A DNA stretch of 64,000 bases from Lepidodermella squamata. Its lineage: Eukaryota > Gastrotricha. Position 1 is the stretch's first letter. Every line of letters begins with the position of its first letter. A program made the position numbers and the translations under genes. The notes beneath the pieces are model-generated. The model ran no database searches and was not told where the DNA came from. It saw nothing but the letters and a program-made list of their open reading frames with translations. The stretch is from contig JBLDXI010000014.1 of the NCBI GenBank assembly GCA_047495785.1, positions 496,001 through 560,000 on the forward strand. Reading direction: 5' to 3'. Positions 34,998-47,500 of this stretch are shown here, one piece after another.

Positions 34998-37898
34998 ATG
35001 ACTTCAGACACCACAGCTTTCATGGGGATACATTTACCACCTGACTTTTGGGTTGAGCCAGGGCAATTAGACTTGGCCAACGAACATGACCCTATGCTTG
35101 CAAAGGCCGAGGGTTACCATGAACATTTGCTTAATCTTTTACATTACCGAACTCATTTCCTCGAAAAGGCAAGCCATTATACAGCCCAATTTTGATTTCA
35201 AAATAAAATTGATTTCCAGGAGCACTTCAACTACATTGCGCATTCGCCATCTCTCGGTTTCGTGATTTTATCTGTTCGCCTCGAAACGAATAATTGCACG
35301 CCGAATATGCTACGAATCTTGGTTAGAACGGCAGAGAAAAGCTATGTCTTTTACGGCCCCGCAGGGCGACCTCTTTCTAATAACCGCCAGTCGCCAAGGG
35401 AATCAGCAGGTTTGAGTTCAATGTTTACTCATCAAGTGCCATTGTAAGGGCCTAAAACAGATTTTGAGTCAATCTAAATTAAGCTGGTAAATCCTTATAT
35501 CGGTTAGTGAATTGATGGATAAATCGAAGAGAAAGTAGGGTCTTAATTCGCATATAATATTACAAATTCCCAGAGTGAAGCTTCGCAGAGCTCAGGGTGA
35601 AGCTGGGAATTATCGCGCTATAAATCAAAATCTATAAATCATATTGCAGATAACAGTCCGCAGCTTGAACAACCAAGCTTGGAACTCGAGCCAGAGTCGA
35701 TTGAACAGAGCATTTTTCTGATCAACGACCCTGTTCATCTAGCTAGGGTGAGATTCTGCTGTGTCGCATCAAGATTTTCACTATTTTCAAAAATCATGCA
35801 GATGGCTGCGCCCGAAGTCAAGGTCGATCGATTTCATCCGCTGTCTATTCTGGGGGCGTCAAGACTGATTGCAGCTTTTGATGAATTCAGCATCCAAACG
35901 AAATTTAAAGTTGGACTTATATATCAAAGGTAAATATTTGACTGGCATGTGTCTTATTGGAACGAGGAGATATATTTCTTTTTTTCTCATGCGATTTCAA
36001 ATTATTCTTGAGCAGTTTATGGAAATGTTGCATTTTGCCTGGAAATTTCTCTAAACCCAATAATTTTGTGGAATATATTTTAGAGCCGGTCAGTACACCG
36101 AGGAAGAGCTGTTTTCTAACACGGAACATTCCGATCAATTCGAACGGTTTATGTCTCTATTGGGTGATCGAGTTAAGGTAAATTGACAGATTAATCAAGT
36201 TTTCAAGATCAATTACAGCGATTTTATTTTTTCGAAAATCGTTCACAACATTTCATTTCATTTTTGGAATCTCTTGAAATTGAATTGTTTTCCCACAATT
36301 CAAACCTTTCTTTTTAGCTGAGCGGCTTTGAAGGCTTCCGAGGAGGTCTTGACGTTTCGAAAGGAGACGAGGATAAAGAATCAAATGAATCCATATATTC
36401 GAAATTCAGGTAGACTGGTGACATGACCTTAACAGCAGTAATAAATTTTAGCCGCTTCAGCTGGTCTTCATTGTCTGAGGACACCAAAAGTGAAGCGATA
36501 AAACCCGGAGATTCTGAAAGCTCCAGATCTGAGGCTATCGAAATGATGTTCCATGTGAGTGTGTGAATACCTAATATTCCGCTGTTCACGATCCGTGTGA
36601 TCCTATTTCTATTCTAGGTTTCGACCTTATTACCTCACTCATCTAGCGATAAGCAGCAATTGGCAAGGTATAATGCGGCTTTTATTCAGAGCGTAGTTAA
36701 TCTATTATAATTGCAGAAAAAGGCACATTGGAAACGACATTGTATCGTTAGTATTCCAAGAACCGGGTGCCATGTTCAACCCATCGGTGATAGCTTCTCA
36801 ATTTTTACACGTGAGAATAGCTTGAGAATAGCGCAGCAAGCCGGTCTCTTTGGCTTTGTTTACATTCCAAACTCTCCAGGTGTACGTTGTAGTGCAGCCG
36901 TTACTTTTCGGCGACGACGAACTGAAATACAAGGTGATAACTCCTTTTTTTATTCAAAACGAGCTGAATTTTCACGAACTGTTGCGACTATAGGTGATTT
37001 GCGTGGCACGTAATAGTGTTCCGAGGTTTGGGCCTGAAACGAACGTTGAGCAAGGAGAGCCTGTTATTTTCGAGCATGGCGAAGCGTTGAGACAATTTCT
37101 GCTTGCAAAAATTGTGAATGCAGAAGTGGCGGCGACTCAAGCTGCTACTTTCTCCAAACTTCAAGTATAGAGAGTCATCCTAATGTCTTCTCTTAGGTAT
37201 ATAGTCTAATTTTTTATTTTTCCTAGCGGCGCACTCGAAAATTTCTGTTCGACTCACTGGCAAGAGAGCTGCATGAGAACCTAATAAGTCTATATGCGGA
37301 ATCAGGTGATTGATCTGCTTGAGTGTGCATCTGCTTAAAGACAATTGTGATTTTTCCAAAGGCGGTCTCCGGGCTCCAATACCTCTTCAGCCAGCAACAA
37401 GTGAACCAGATCAGAATAACGAAACGCTTTCTGTGAAAGAAAAGGAGTTGATCATTAGTACAAACAAGCGATCAGGTAAGCTATTCCATTACCAAATTTT
37501 TAATCGATGCTAAACCTCACCCGTATACGTCAATCAGGTAGCATATTGAAAAGCCTTAAGAAGACTTTCAGCCGGCAGAAAAACGCTGCATCTGCTGATG
37601 ACACGGATCTCGCATCAGCGCACCAAGAAATTTCAGCGTAACTAATATTTCACGCGTTATTTCGTTTAATTGAGACAATGCTGCTATTGACAGGAATTCG
37701 GATGAGCAGGTGATTCGGCAGGCTGCTCACAAGGTAGCAGACGATGAACCAGTGACTGCAAGACTCCCGAAGCAGGCAGTAACAAATACGAAATCCGCCT
37801 TAGTATCATCCATGCGCGTTGTAGTAGCTTCAACGTTGCCTCCTCAAATACCAGTATCGTCCAGGAGAGCTACGTCACCATGCTCTCCGACGCCGTAA
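34998..37898 (+). CDS. RAP1GAP: Rap1GAP-like GTPase-activating protein
   Basis: Switches off Rap1 by stimulating GTP hydrolysis. 580 residues, 15 small exons: 34998-35168, 35220-35409, 35650-35747, 35802-35929, 36084-36177, 36318-36409, 36452-36554, 36618-36667, 36717-36810, 36880-36933, 36994-37164, 37227-37305, 37362-37475, 37538-37637, 37694-37898. Order of motifs follows human Rap1[66 protein letters not shown], then [17 protein letters not shown]. The HIGND motif holds the catalytic 'Asn thumb' (Asn315). It continues with SQFLH-VYVVVQ and [11 protein letters not shown] Ser/Pro/Lys-rich tail follows, shorter than in vertebrates. No GoLoco motif seen. Intron 1 uses a GC donor. AATAAA at 38085-38090. 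Confidence 0.93.
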
Positions 37899-38184
37899 TT
37901 TCTTTACAGAACTATTAGCACTTCTTATTGAGTCTGGATCTCAATTGTCATTTCACACGGCTTGTGCTGTAGAACCATAGAAATATGTTTTTATACTATC
38001 ATTGGCGGTTTAGGTCATGTATATTAGAGCCAGTTGATCGACGTGTGCTAACAAATGTTTTTCTGAGAATATTTTTATTGCCGAAATAAAAAATTCTGGC
38101 CTGCCTACATACGCACAACGCATGTAAAGCAGCTGAAAAGAGCGGAAGACACAAAACAATTATGCACAAATAGATGGTTTGAAA

Positions 38185-39229
38185 TCAGAAGCCGGGAAGG
38201 ATTCGACCTTTCTTGACAGCCCGTTGTATTTTAGACTTAGTTCTCATGGCTTTCGCCTTTTCGATATTGCGCTGACGCTTGGCCTGCCTCTCTTCTTTCT
38301 TAGCTTCCTCAGCTTTGGTACGATCTGCCCATTTCCTGGCACTTCTCCGCTTTAACGAATGTTCCTTCCTAATCGCTTTTCGGAGATATTTGGGATCATC
38401 CTTGACTTTGACACCGCGAGCTCTGTCCAAGGCTTTTTGCCAGGCATCTTTTGATTCAACCTGACGAGCTGTTTCGCTGTTCTCTTGGCGAAGGGTTTCT
38501 ATCTTCTCTGCTTTCTTTTCGGCGATTTTCAATAATTTCTGGTTGCTAACCTTCCGTTTCCCATCTGCAACACAAAACGAATTTCATGAAATCACGTTAA
38601 TCGCAACCACAGAAACGATAGCAGATGATTAGATTGAAAATTACCTTTTTGATTTTCATCTTCTCCATTCATGAAGTTAAAGCGGCTGAATAGAGGCAAT
38701 GACTCTGGGGCAGATGCATTAGCCTTTTGAGGTTCTGACTTGGGCTGCTGATTGCCTTTGACGGCCGTTTTTTGTTTTTTGGTGGGCTTCTTCTTCACAT
38801 TCTAAACAGAACAGCTAGAGAATAATGGCAGCAAGTTCAGCTTGAACGAACCTTCTCAAGTCTCTTCTCTCTTTTTACTTTGGGATCGACTTCTTCGGTT
38901 TTGGCCTTTCGCTGAGCTTCTAGAGATTTGATTTTGTTCTGAAGGCGAGCGTGGGCAGTGGTCACCGTTTTTTTCTTGTTGGATTCTTCTACTTCAATTC
39001 TTTCCAGCAGTTCGGCGCAGCCAGAAATTGTCGTAGTGTCTGGATTCTTAGAACCTTTCTTTTGAGCTTTAATTTGAGCAGCAGATTTGATTTGATGCAA
39101 CGCATCAGCTTCAAAATAGCATTCAGGTGGCAGCAAGTCGAGTAAATTTGCGAAATAAGCGTCGAACTGACTTGCAGCTGAAATTGTCGATTTGCAATAA
39201 ACAGCCGAAGTTAGTAAGGGTACAATCAT
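38185..39229 (-). CDS. SURF6: SURF6 nucleolar ribosome-biogenesis protein
   Basis: Nucleolar RNA-binding protein needed for rRNA processing (Rrp14 family). About 304 residues, exons 39229-38852, 38801-38645, 38564-38185. The N-terminal part has FANLLDLLPPECYFE. A very basic Lys/Arg/Glu-rich C-terminus carries the family signature: WQKALDRARGVKVKDDPKYLRKAIRKE, then ARKW and the terminal AVKKGRILPGF. The start at 39229 is the first ATG downstream of an acceptor-like TTCCTTAG and is less certain than the rest; the first 20 residues might also be read as an intron. It lies 262 nt behind TCTP on the same strand, and its 3' end faces RapGAP. Likely constitutive expression. Confidence 0.9.
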
Positions 39230-39491
39230 GTTAATATCTAAGGAACAAATATGAACGATATTAACGGGCAATGTTTTAACGCAGCACTCGTTTACTAATT
39301 TCACCGTATGGGTCACACAATACTACAATGAGAGCATCAAGTGAATCATTTCACTTGCGCATCAAAAAAAACTCAATAATCAATATATAGATAATGTACT
39401 TTGGTTGCTTGTAAACCGCTACTTATTATTTTCATGTGCTGCTGCCGAGTCTATCAGGCTTTGCGTTTTGCCACTGTCATAACAGACTCAT

Positions 39492-40108
39492 TTAAAACTT
39501 CTCTTCCTCCAGGCCGTCCTTGAAGAAGCAAAGGTACGGCGTCATACCTGTTTGAGATAATAATAATAATAAAGCAACAGCAGGAAACCATCTTCAAAAA
39601 TTACCATCTTCACGGTAGGCGAGAGCGATGGCCATGCCTTCCGGGTTCATGCTTTCACCGGTGTAGAACTCCAGGTCGTTGAAATTTTCAAGAATCCACT
39701 TGACACGCTTTTGGGCACCCGCCATGAAGGCGTCGACGCGATCTGGCTTGGATTCCGTCAGACGCTTCTTCAGTTCCGCCATATAACCCTTGATGTAGAC
39801 AGTGTATGACTTCTTGTCGAAAGGAGTTGGCTGCAACCGGTGAGCAATGACGATATTGATGCCAGTAACATCCTGATCATCAGCACCTTCATCACCGGCT
39901 TCGGCAGATGCGTTACCTCCAATCAAGCGTTCATCAATGCCACCTTTGATGGTGATACGCTGCAAAAGGAAAAAATAAAAAAGCAGAATACTAGCGATCT
40001 CAAGATTACCTTTCCCTCGACTTCATACATGACATCGTCAACCAGCTTGATTTTGTAAGCGTCAGAGAAGAGCTCGTCGTTGGTGATGATATCCTTATAA
40101 ATAAGCAT
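39492..40108 (-). CDS. TPT1: Translationally controlled tumour protein (TCTP)
   Basis: Conserved small cytosolic protein of the Mss4-like fold, linked to growth, microtubules and stress survival. 169 residues (family about 172). Exons: 40108-40010, 39959-39605, 39547-39492. Landmarks: MLIYKDIITNDELFSDAYKI at the start, GGNASAEAGDEGADDQDVTGINIVIAHRLQ (TCTP signature 1 region), the basic helical hairpin (YMAELKKRL...) and FNDLEFYTGESMNPEGMAIALAYREDG, ending TPYLCFFKDGLEEEKF. The ATG follows an acceptor-like TATTCAG by 30 nt. The pyrimidine-rich leader typical of TOP mRNAs is not obvious. It may be the first gene of a TCTP-SURF6 transcription unit. Confidence 0.96.
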
Positions 40109-41548
40109 GGTTAGGCGTTCTGGCAAAGGTCGCAAAACCTGAATATCTAAAATGAAGCATATAATAAATGTAGTAAATAAACTTGGCTTATTAGGAAAGA
40201 GTTGGATTAGGTAAATGCACAGGCTAATTGAACTATGACCTTTACCACACGCAGAAAGAGCTTTAAGCATACTTAATATGGCAGAACGTAAGAGTAATAA
40301 ACTCAGATTTATGAATCGTGTATGGAAGCGGGGGCGGGTGGCTAGTTCTTTATTTGTTTTGTATCTGCCTCCCTCGAAACCCGAGGATACAGACGCCCAG
40401 TTTTTCTTGCGGAAGGTCACAAATCACGAAAAGAAAAATAACTACAGGTAACCGTTCACCGTTAACCATAAAGGGTTAGAGAACAGTTGCGCTTTAAATG
40501 AATATCGAACACCGGCCCGAGAAAAGCATTAGTTCCAAGGCAAAAGACAAAGAATTCGGCAAATTGCTGGCACAAACTTGGCACAATGCCTGCTTATAAC
40601 ATAGGAACCAGCTTGCCGTGAAACACTATTCCGTATTCGGTAATCATGAATCATGAATCGTAGTTGTAGTGCCAACTGTCAAGCGTCGTAAATCCCACGG
40701 CGAAGCAGGGTGACTAAATCGCGCTGCCGACAAAAAGCAAAACGCAGCAACGTGGTCGACGCAAAATATTTTATGAAAATTACTGTAAATTCTAATTTTC
40801 ATGAAGAGAATTTTCTTTTCGTAAAAAAGTTGTAATACCGGTGAACAAAAAAATTCTAGCTAAAATTTTTTTCAATTCAAGCCAGCGTCACTGATAACGG
40901 CGGAAAAGATGAAATGGGTGATTCAATAATGCGCAGCCGTAAGTGTGACACTCCTGGGGTTTATATAGTACTATACTACTCAAGGCTTTCTTTTCCCCTT
41001 ACCTTGTTCGAAAAATTCCAGGCCACCTTTTGCCGTTTTTTATTCTTCCCTTTTATGAAAATCAGAACGCAACTAAGCACGAAAACCCTTGATGCAACTA
41101 TTCTGAGTTGTTCAAAATGAGATTGGTGATTAAATAATTTATATACACTCTCCTTGCTTCAGGTGAGCAATAATCGCTGGCTCTGATTTTTAATAAAACT
41201 ATGAGCTGATATTGAATATCGAATCAACTTATGCTCATGCCATCCTACTTTAGAATCACGCACCGAAGCTAATGTTATCATGATACTTATCTCAGATTTT
41301 TATGCTGATCATATTGAGTTTTACCCAAATATTTTACGGTGAAACTTTAATATGGCCATATTAATCGGCGTGTGAAATGTGAAGCGCTAAAGTTGCACAT
41401 TTTTTATTTCATCTCAGTCTAATCAGCGCACGATAGTCTAATATATGTGCTGTTTGCTGTTAATTTGTGACTGCATCATAGGTTCACTTTAAACATGGAA
41501 AATCGATGGGATACTTAAATCAGACAATATTGCCATTAATTCATATAA
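40109..41548. other. Divergent TCTP/Spen promoter region
   Basis: 1.44 kb between the divergent starts of TCTP (-) and Spen (+). No coding exon or RNA gene recognised. The acceptor-like AG upstream of TCTP implies that part of this region is a 5'-UTR intron or an outron. Confidence 0.4.
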
Positions 41549-44500
41549 ATGTCTGCTACTGAGACTCGCCATCTATGGGTATCTGGTTTGCCTAACACGT
41601 CGAACGAGGAGAAGTTGAAGCAACATTTTGAAAAGTAAGTGTACCATTTTGCAATTTACATCTTCGTCTTATTTCTTCTGTGTTTCAAATTAGGTATGGT
41701 AAAGTTAACAATGTCAAATTTATATGGCCATCAGCTACTGAATTAAATGCTATCGTCACTTTTGTGGACGTAAAGGTTGGTTTATTGTTTGACAGTTACC
41801 TTACTTATTTAGCTCATTCTGATTTCAACTCTGTCCATAAGACTGATGAATATCATAATTAAATTTATTTCTCGAGCTCCTTTTCGGTTTCTTATTATTT
41901 ATTTGTATGTTATGGTGCATTATTGTTGACGAATTTCAATGAACGATCATTTCATGTGGCAAAATATCTAATTAGTGGTGTTATTTTCAGTCCGCAGTCA
42001 AAGCTCGATCTAGTGAGAACGTGTTTGAAGGCGTTAGGCTAACGGCAGTCTACTATGATCCGCTTACAATCGTCTCAATGTCACAACAGGCAGCGGCAAA
42101 AGCAGTGCCGAAAAATGAAGCTGCGTTAGTCTTTACTTTCCGATCAAATTTCCGCGTTTTAATTTCTCATTTGCACCGGTTCAGTTCTCCAAAATCCGAC
42201 GGTCATGCTGCTGGTGACACAAGGCGGCGCAAATCGGGTAGTGCCGAGAGTCGATCTAGTTCATCTACCTCGTCACATTCAGACTCAGGACAGAAAGGTG
42301 GCGGAGGGGGTTATCGACGCCACCGATCTTCGTCTTCCTCGTCATCGCGCTCTTCAACAGGTTCTTCTAGGTCAGACAGATCCGATCGTCGCGGCGCGCT
42401 AAGCAACAACAAAGCTCCTCGTCTGAAGCGGGGAAAGCAACCTTTCGGTATACTGGTCAGAAATCTTCCGATTAAATCAAACTTGAAAGGACCGGCTGCT
42501 GCTTTGCAATGTTTGCACTATTATTTCGAATTTTTCACCTATAAATTTTCCTCTGTTGTATAGATGAAGACTTGAAGAAGAATTTGTTCCAGCTTTTCAA
42601 GCGGTTTGGCCATATAATGAGCATCATTATTGAAACCGACGGTAGTGATTGTCAAGCGGTCGTTACTTTCAGAAGGCCTGTTATCCAAGATGAGAAATTA
42701 TTTTACAACTAACGCCGCTTTATTACAACAGGTATCAAAGCTCTCGACAAGTTATAGACACTGCCGAAGAGATTCAATACCATGGCTGCACTTTGAGCCT
42801 TGCAATGCATGCTGGCTATGAAACTGATAACCAGGCGGATTATCGCCCACCAAGTGGTGATTTGAGCCCTTTCCACGCTAAGGCTACTCGAACACTTTTC
42901 GTCGGCAATTTGCCACTAACCATTACGCCGGAAGATCTCACCAAGCTGTTCTCGTCGTATGGGGATATTGTTGTATGTTGATTATTCTGTAGAATTGTAT
43001 TGGCACTCCCGAGTTATTTTCTAGGACATTGAGATTAAAAATCCTAACGTGCCGGAGGTGCAGTCCCTATATGGTTTCGTTCAGTTCACCGACGTAGACA
43101 GCGTTTGCATGGCGATGAAAGCTATGGATGGATACAACTTCGGTTTTAATAAGCTGAAACTCGGCTTCGGAAAGTCCATGCCCACCGCTTGTGTTTGGCT
43201 CAAGTCGGAAGGCATGAAGTTGTCTGAGCGTGAGTTGATGCGAACTGTCGCTCCTTGGGCGCTCCCAACATGCTGCATCATCGACAAAATCAAACGCCGA
43301 GCGCTGTTGTTCATGGATAGCATCGAAGGTGCTCAAATAGTTGTGCAGAAATTCAAAGAAGGCTTTCGCCTCAACGAAAAGAACGTTCAGGTAAGCAGTG
43401 GTGTAGATTGTACTGCTTCAGCAAGTTTCAATTAACTGTCTTTATAGGTGGACTTCGCTAGTCAAGTATGCCAGTCCCACTTCTTAGATGAAATGGAGCA
43501 CACTGGTCAGTTGAAGCCAGGAGAACGTGTCGAGGACAACGAGAAACGGATCTTTAACAGAAAATCCAGCAGCTCACGGTAGGTGTAGATTTAAAGAAAT
43601 TATATTGCTAAACTTCTTACTCTACTAGTGATTATGACAATCCAAGCGATGCGGCTTTTCTTTCTGATATGGCTCAAATGTCGGGAGTTGACGGATCTCA
43701 ATTCTCCCGCTCGAGCCGTGACCGGTTATCTAGGGGCGCAAGTGGCGATTTCAATCGATCACGAAACGGTGCTGCTGCTGGCTCCGGTTCCCGTGGTCGA
43801 TATTTTCAACCAGAATCACGTTCTAGGTCGCCATCTGGTCAGCAATCTCGTAATATGGACGATGGTAATAGATTCAATGCCGCTAGAAGACGGAGTGGCG
43901 GGTCTAGTGACTTGTTATCCCGGTCTGGCAGGTCGTCGAACTGGCAAGAGCCGGCAGATTCTCGTAAGCGGACGCGCCAGTATGATGAATCTGACAGTAG
44001 ATCGAACGTCCCCAAGTCGCCGCCACATCGCGCTGGGGATGAGCCAAGAAGCCGCAACTCACTGAGCGCCTCGAAACAATCGTCGGCTTCTCAACGTCGG
44101 GATCGAAGCAGTGGCGACCGATCCCGAGACGATCGTTCGATGGAGCAAGACAAGGCGAGGCCTCGCGGAGATTCCGAGCGACGCGAAACTGCGGACAAAA
44201 AGCTAAAAAGCTCCGGTCATTTCCGATCTGCAGAGACTGGCAGTCCTCATTTAGTTGACGCGTCGCCTCAGCAGCGGAAAAAACCGGCTGACCCGCATCA
44301 CCAACAACAAAGCCCCTCGCAAATGTCTTCCTCATCGCATACCAGCACTGGAGGCGGCACCGAGGCCTCGACCGATAATTTGCTGGAGCTGAACGAACTC
44401 GAAGCTAGGAAATTGCAGTTGATGCTCTTGCTTCGACAAATGGACAACGGTGGTGGTCCAAATGCCGCGGCAGCTGCGGCTGCTTTAGCAGCAGCGGGTG

Positions 44501-47500
44501 GGCATTTCACTGCGAAGGACTTGGACGGTGGAGAGCCAGCTGCGAAACATCCGCGTAAGGCAGTTCGCGGCGGCGGCGATGATGCCAGTGGCAGTGATTA
44601 CGACGGAGACGACGGCGACAGACGGAAATTTGATCGTAAAAAAGATCGTTCTGGCAATGGTCAAAAGTCTCAGAAGTCCTCATCGAAATCTTCGAGTGCC
44701 AAACAACCGCCGGTGACTAATTTGGCCGTATTACATGACAAGAGTGTTGAGGAAGAGGAGGAACTCGAACGGCGCGATGAAGAAGTGCGGAAAGCGAGGA
44801 TAGCTAGTCGCAAGTTGTGGCAGACTCGTCAAGCGGATCGGTTGAACTCTCATGCTCAAAACAATGGCAACGGGTTCGATCTGCCCCTACCTCGATTCGC
44901 TAAGAAGATGGGTAACGGAGATCAATACCCATCTAGTTTATCGCCGGACTCCGGCCCTTCATCAGATGATGATGATGACGACGATGACGACTACCGTAAC
45001 GGATCTAGTGGTCATCGTCGACGGACGGGAAGTAGCGGCGGGCCGCACTCGCATGCTGATAACGGCCGATCCAGTAAACGATCGCCTCGCTCGCGAACTA
45101 AGGGTGGCAGTTCCAGTAAGCACCGGCGCCACAACGAACTGAATTTATCGACTGAATCTCTTTCGTCTTCGTCGGCTGTCGGAGACTCTGCCATGTCCCC
45201 CACGATTGTGACCACCACCAAATCGCAGTCGGTTGATCGCGCCTCGACATCAAGCGGGCCCTCGGTCAGCCGACGCAGCTCTGTCCGCGGTAACAACCGC
45301 TGCAATGACGATAGTGTATCCGTGACGGTAACTCATGGTTTGCACAACATCAGTGATAGCGTTTCATGCCAATTCGAATCAACGAAGGAGCCGCTCCTTG
45401 CTCAATTAAGCGCTGCTTCTACAGGTAAGACTATAATTTGGTGGCATCCCCTAAAAAGATCTCATTTTCGAACAACCTCTACCCCTACAACGCTGTTAAG
45501 TGAATGGCTAATCCCTATTCTTCAAATTTTTTTAGATGATGCCTTTTGCGTGAAAGCAGAACCAGAGGCCGCTTCATCCCAGGCAGCCCCATGCCGGCCA
45601 GTTGTCGATTCAGGCTCAGAAATCGAGAAAAGTTGCGGGGACGACTTCAAGATGCAAATTTCAGTGTCTTCCGATCAAGCTGTCAAATGTGCTGTCGACG
45701 AAGAAATTGCCGAGCAATCTTCAACTTTTGCGGAAATCGATGATTTGTCCTCGGAATCCGATAACGAGTGCCCGGAAACCGTCATACAGTCGCCTGCCGC
45801 CGCAGTCGCACCACCTCTTGAGGATCCCCGCCGTCGCGGATCTTCGATTTCAGCGCCAATGGACATCGATCTTGACCTTGATGAGAAACTGCGAAATATT
45901 GACGCTAAACTAGGTCAGGCTGAAATGATCCAAAAACAGGTTTGTACCAATTCAGAGCCTTATTTTATAAGATGAAAACCTCTCTTTGTGTACTAAGGAA
46001 CCAACTGTTCCCGTTGTTTCATCGGCCGCTTCCCTTTCCAGTAGTTCGGTACGGTTTCGCAAGAAAGCCGCCACCCCGACTACTTGTGGGTTGGAAATCG
46101 TCGCCGGCGTTACACAGAGCATTGTCGGCCGTGCGAGTGAAGTCATCAATTCGATGCTTCAACGGAAATCGATTCTCGACGAAGATTATGGCCGATTTCA
46201 GCATTATGGTGGCTCGGCATCTAAAACATCCATCGACCCAGCTGCCGAAGTTACATCGCCAACCACCGGCGTGCTGTTGTCGCCTAAAACCCCGGCATGG
46301 CCTCCAGTTTCGTCAATTAGCGCGACAGTCGCTTCTGCAACACTTTCGCGGCAGAATTCAACAACGTCGACGCGAGAACTGCACTCGATTCTAAAGCATA
46401 CGACATCGGAGCAGCTACCAGGTTTGTTTTATTTTATTTTATTTTAACTCAACTGAAATTTCTGCCTTACAGTAGCCACTCAGTCTCAACCATCCCTGTC
46501 AATTGCTGTTAACTGTGCTTCACCAGACGGAACCCCGATTTCACCGAACCAACCAGCGCTGGGTGGCAAGAATTTTCCAGGCTTGCCTCAGCCAAACGTT
46601 GGGATATCGCCACGCGATCCTCGTATCATGCATCACGCTGCCAAAGACGCCACCAACGCCTCTGAAGCGACCACTGCGACCACTCCTAAAGAACGCACAC
46701 CCTCTGCATCCGCTACCAATTGCACTACCTCAGGCTCGAATGCAGGACTCAATCCAAGCCCTGTAAAAACATCGACGTCTTCAGTCAGTAGTCTATCTGG
46801 CACGGTTAGTTGTATTTCTTATTGGACATGAAACTAATCGTATTGTAATATTTTGAGATCTCAGTTCAGTCGATATGACGTTTTTCCGAACCCTTATCAT
46901 CAATAAAAACCCTTTGTTTTTTTATAGAAATCGGCTGCTCATAAACCAACACACCTGGCAACTTCATCTTCGTCTCGCCATGGCAGTATTTCCAATTCCT
47001 CATCTGGTGTTCCGTCTAGTCGGCAATCCGCCAGTGCTACGGGTGCGAGCGGTAGCGGTAGCGCGACAAAGGACTCGGCAACCTCAGCTGCTGCAAGCGC
47101 CACTCCCGCTAGCACGCCCAGCACTGCAACGGCTGGCGGTGTCAACGATTTATTCAAGCCAGACTCCATCATTGTCGTTCAAAAACCAGCGGCTAAAGTT
47201 GTTCCTCCCAAACCGGTGAAGCCTCTGGAGAAGCGCAGGGAGAGCAGCGATGGCAAGACTGGCGACGGCAAAAAGTTGGTAAAGACTTCGCAAAATGTTT
47301 TAGTCAAGAAACCGAGCGCTCCAACACCCGCATCAACATCGGAGAAGAAGGCTGCGAAACCGAGCGAATCTACTGTTTCCGTGTCAGCATCAAGCTCCAC
47401 CACTGCGGCGCAATCGACGCCGACTGCTGCTAGTCTTACGAAACCAGCCAAACCGGTGAAGAAGCCTTCCGATGAAATTGCTGTGGTCAAGTCAGAAAAG

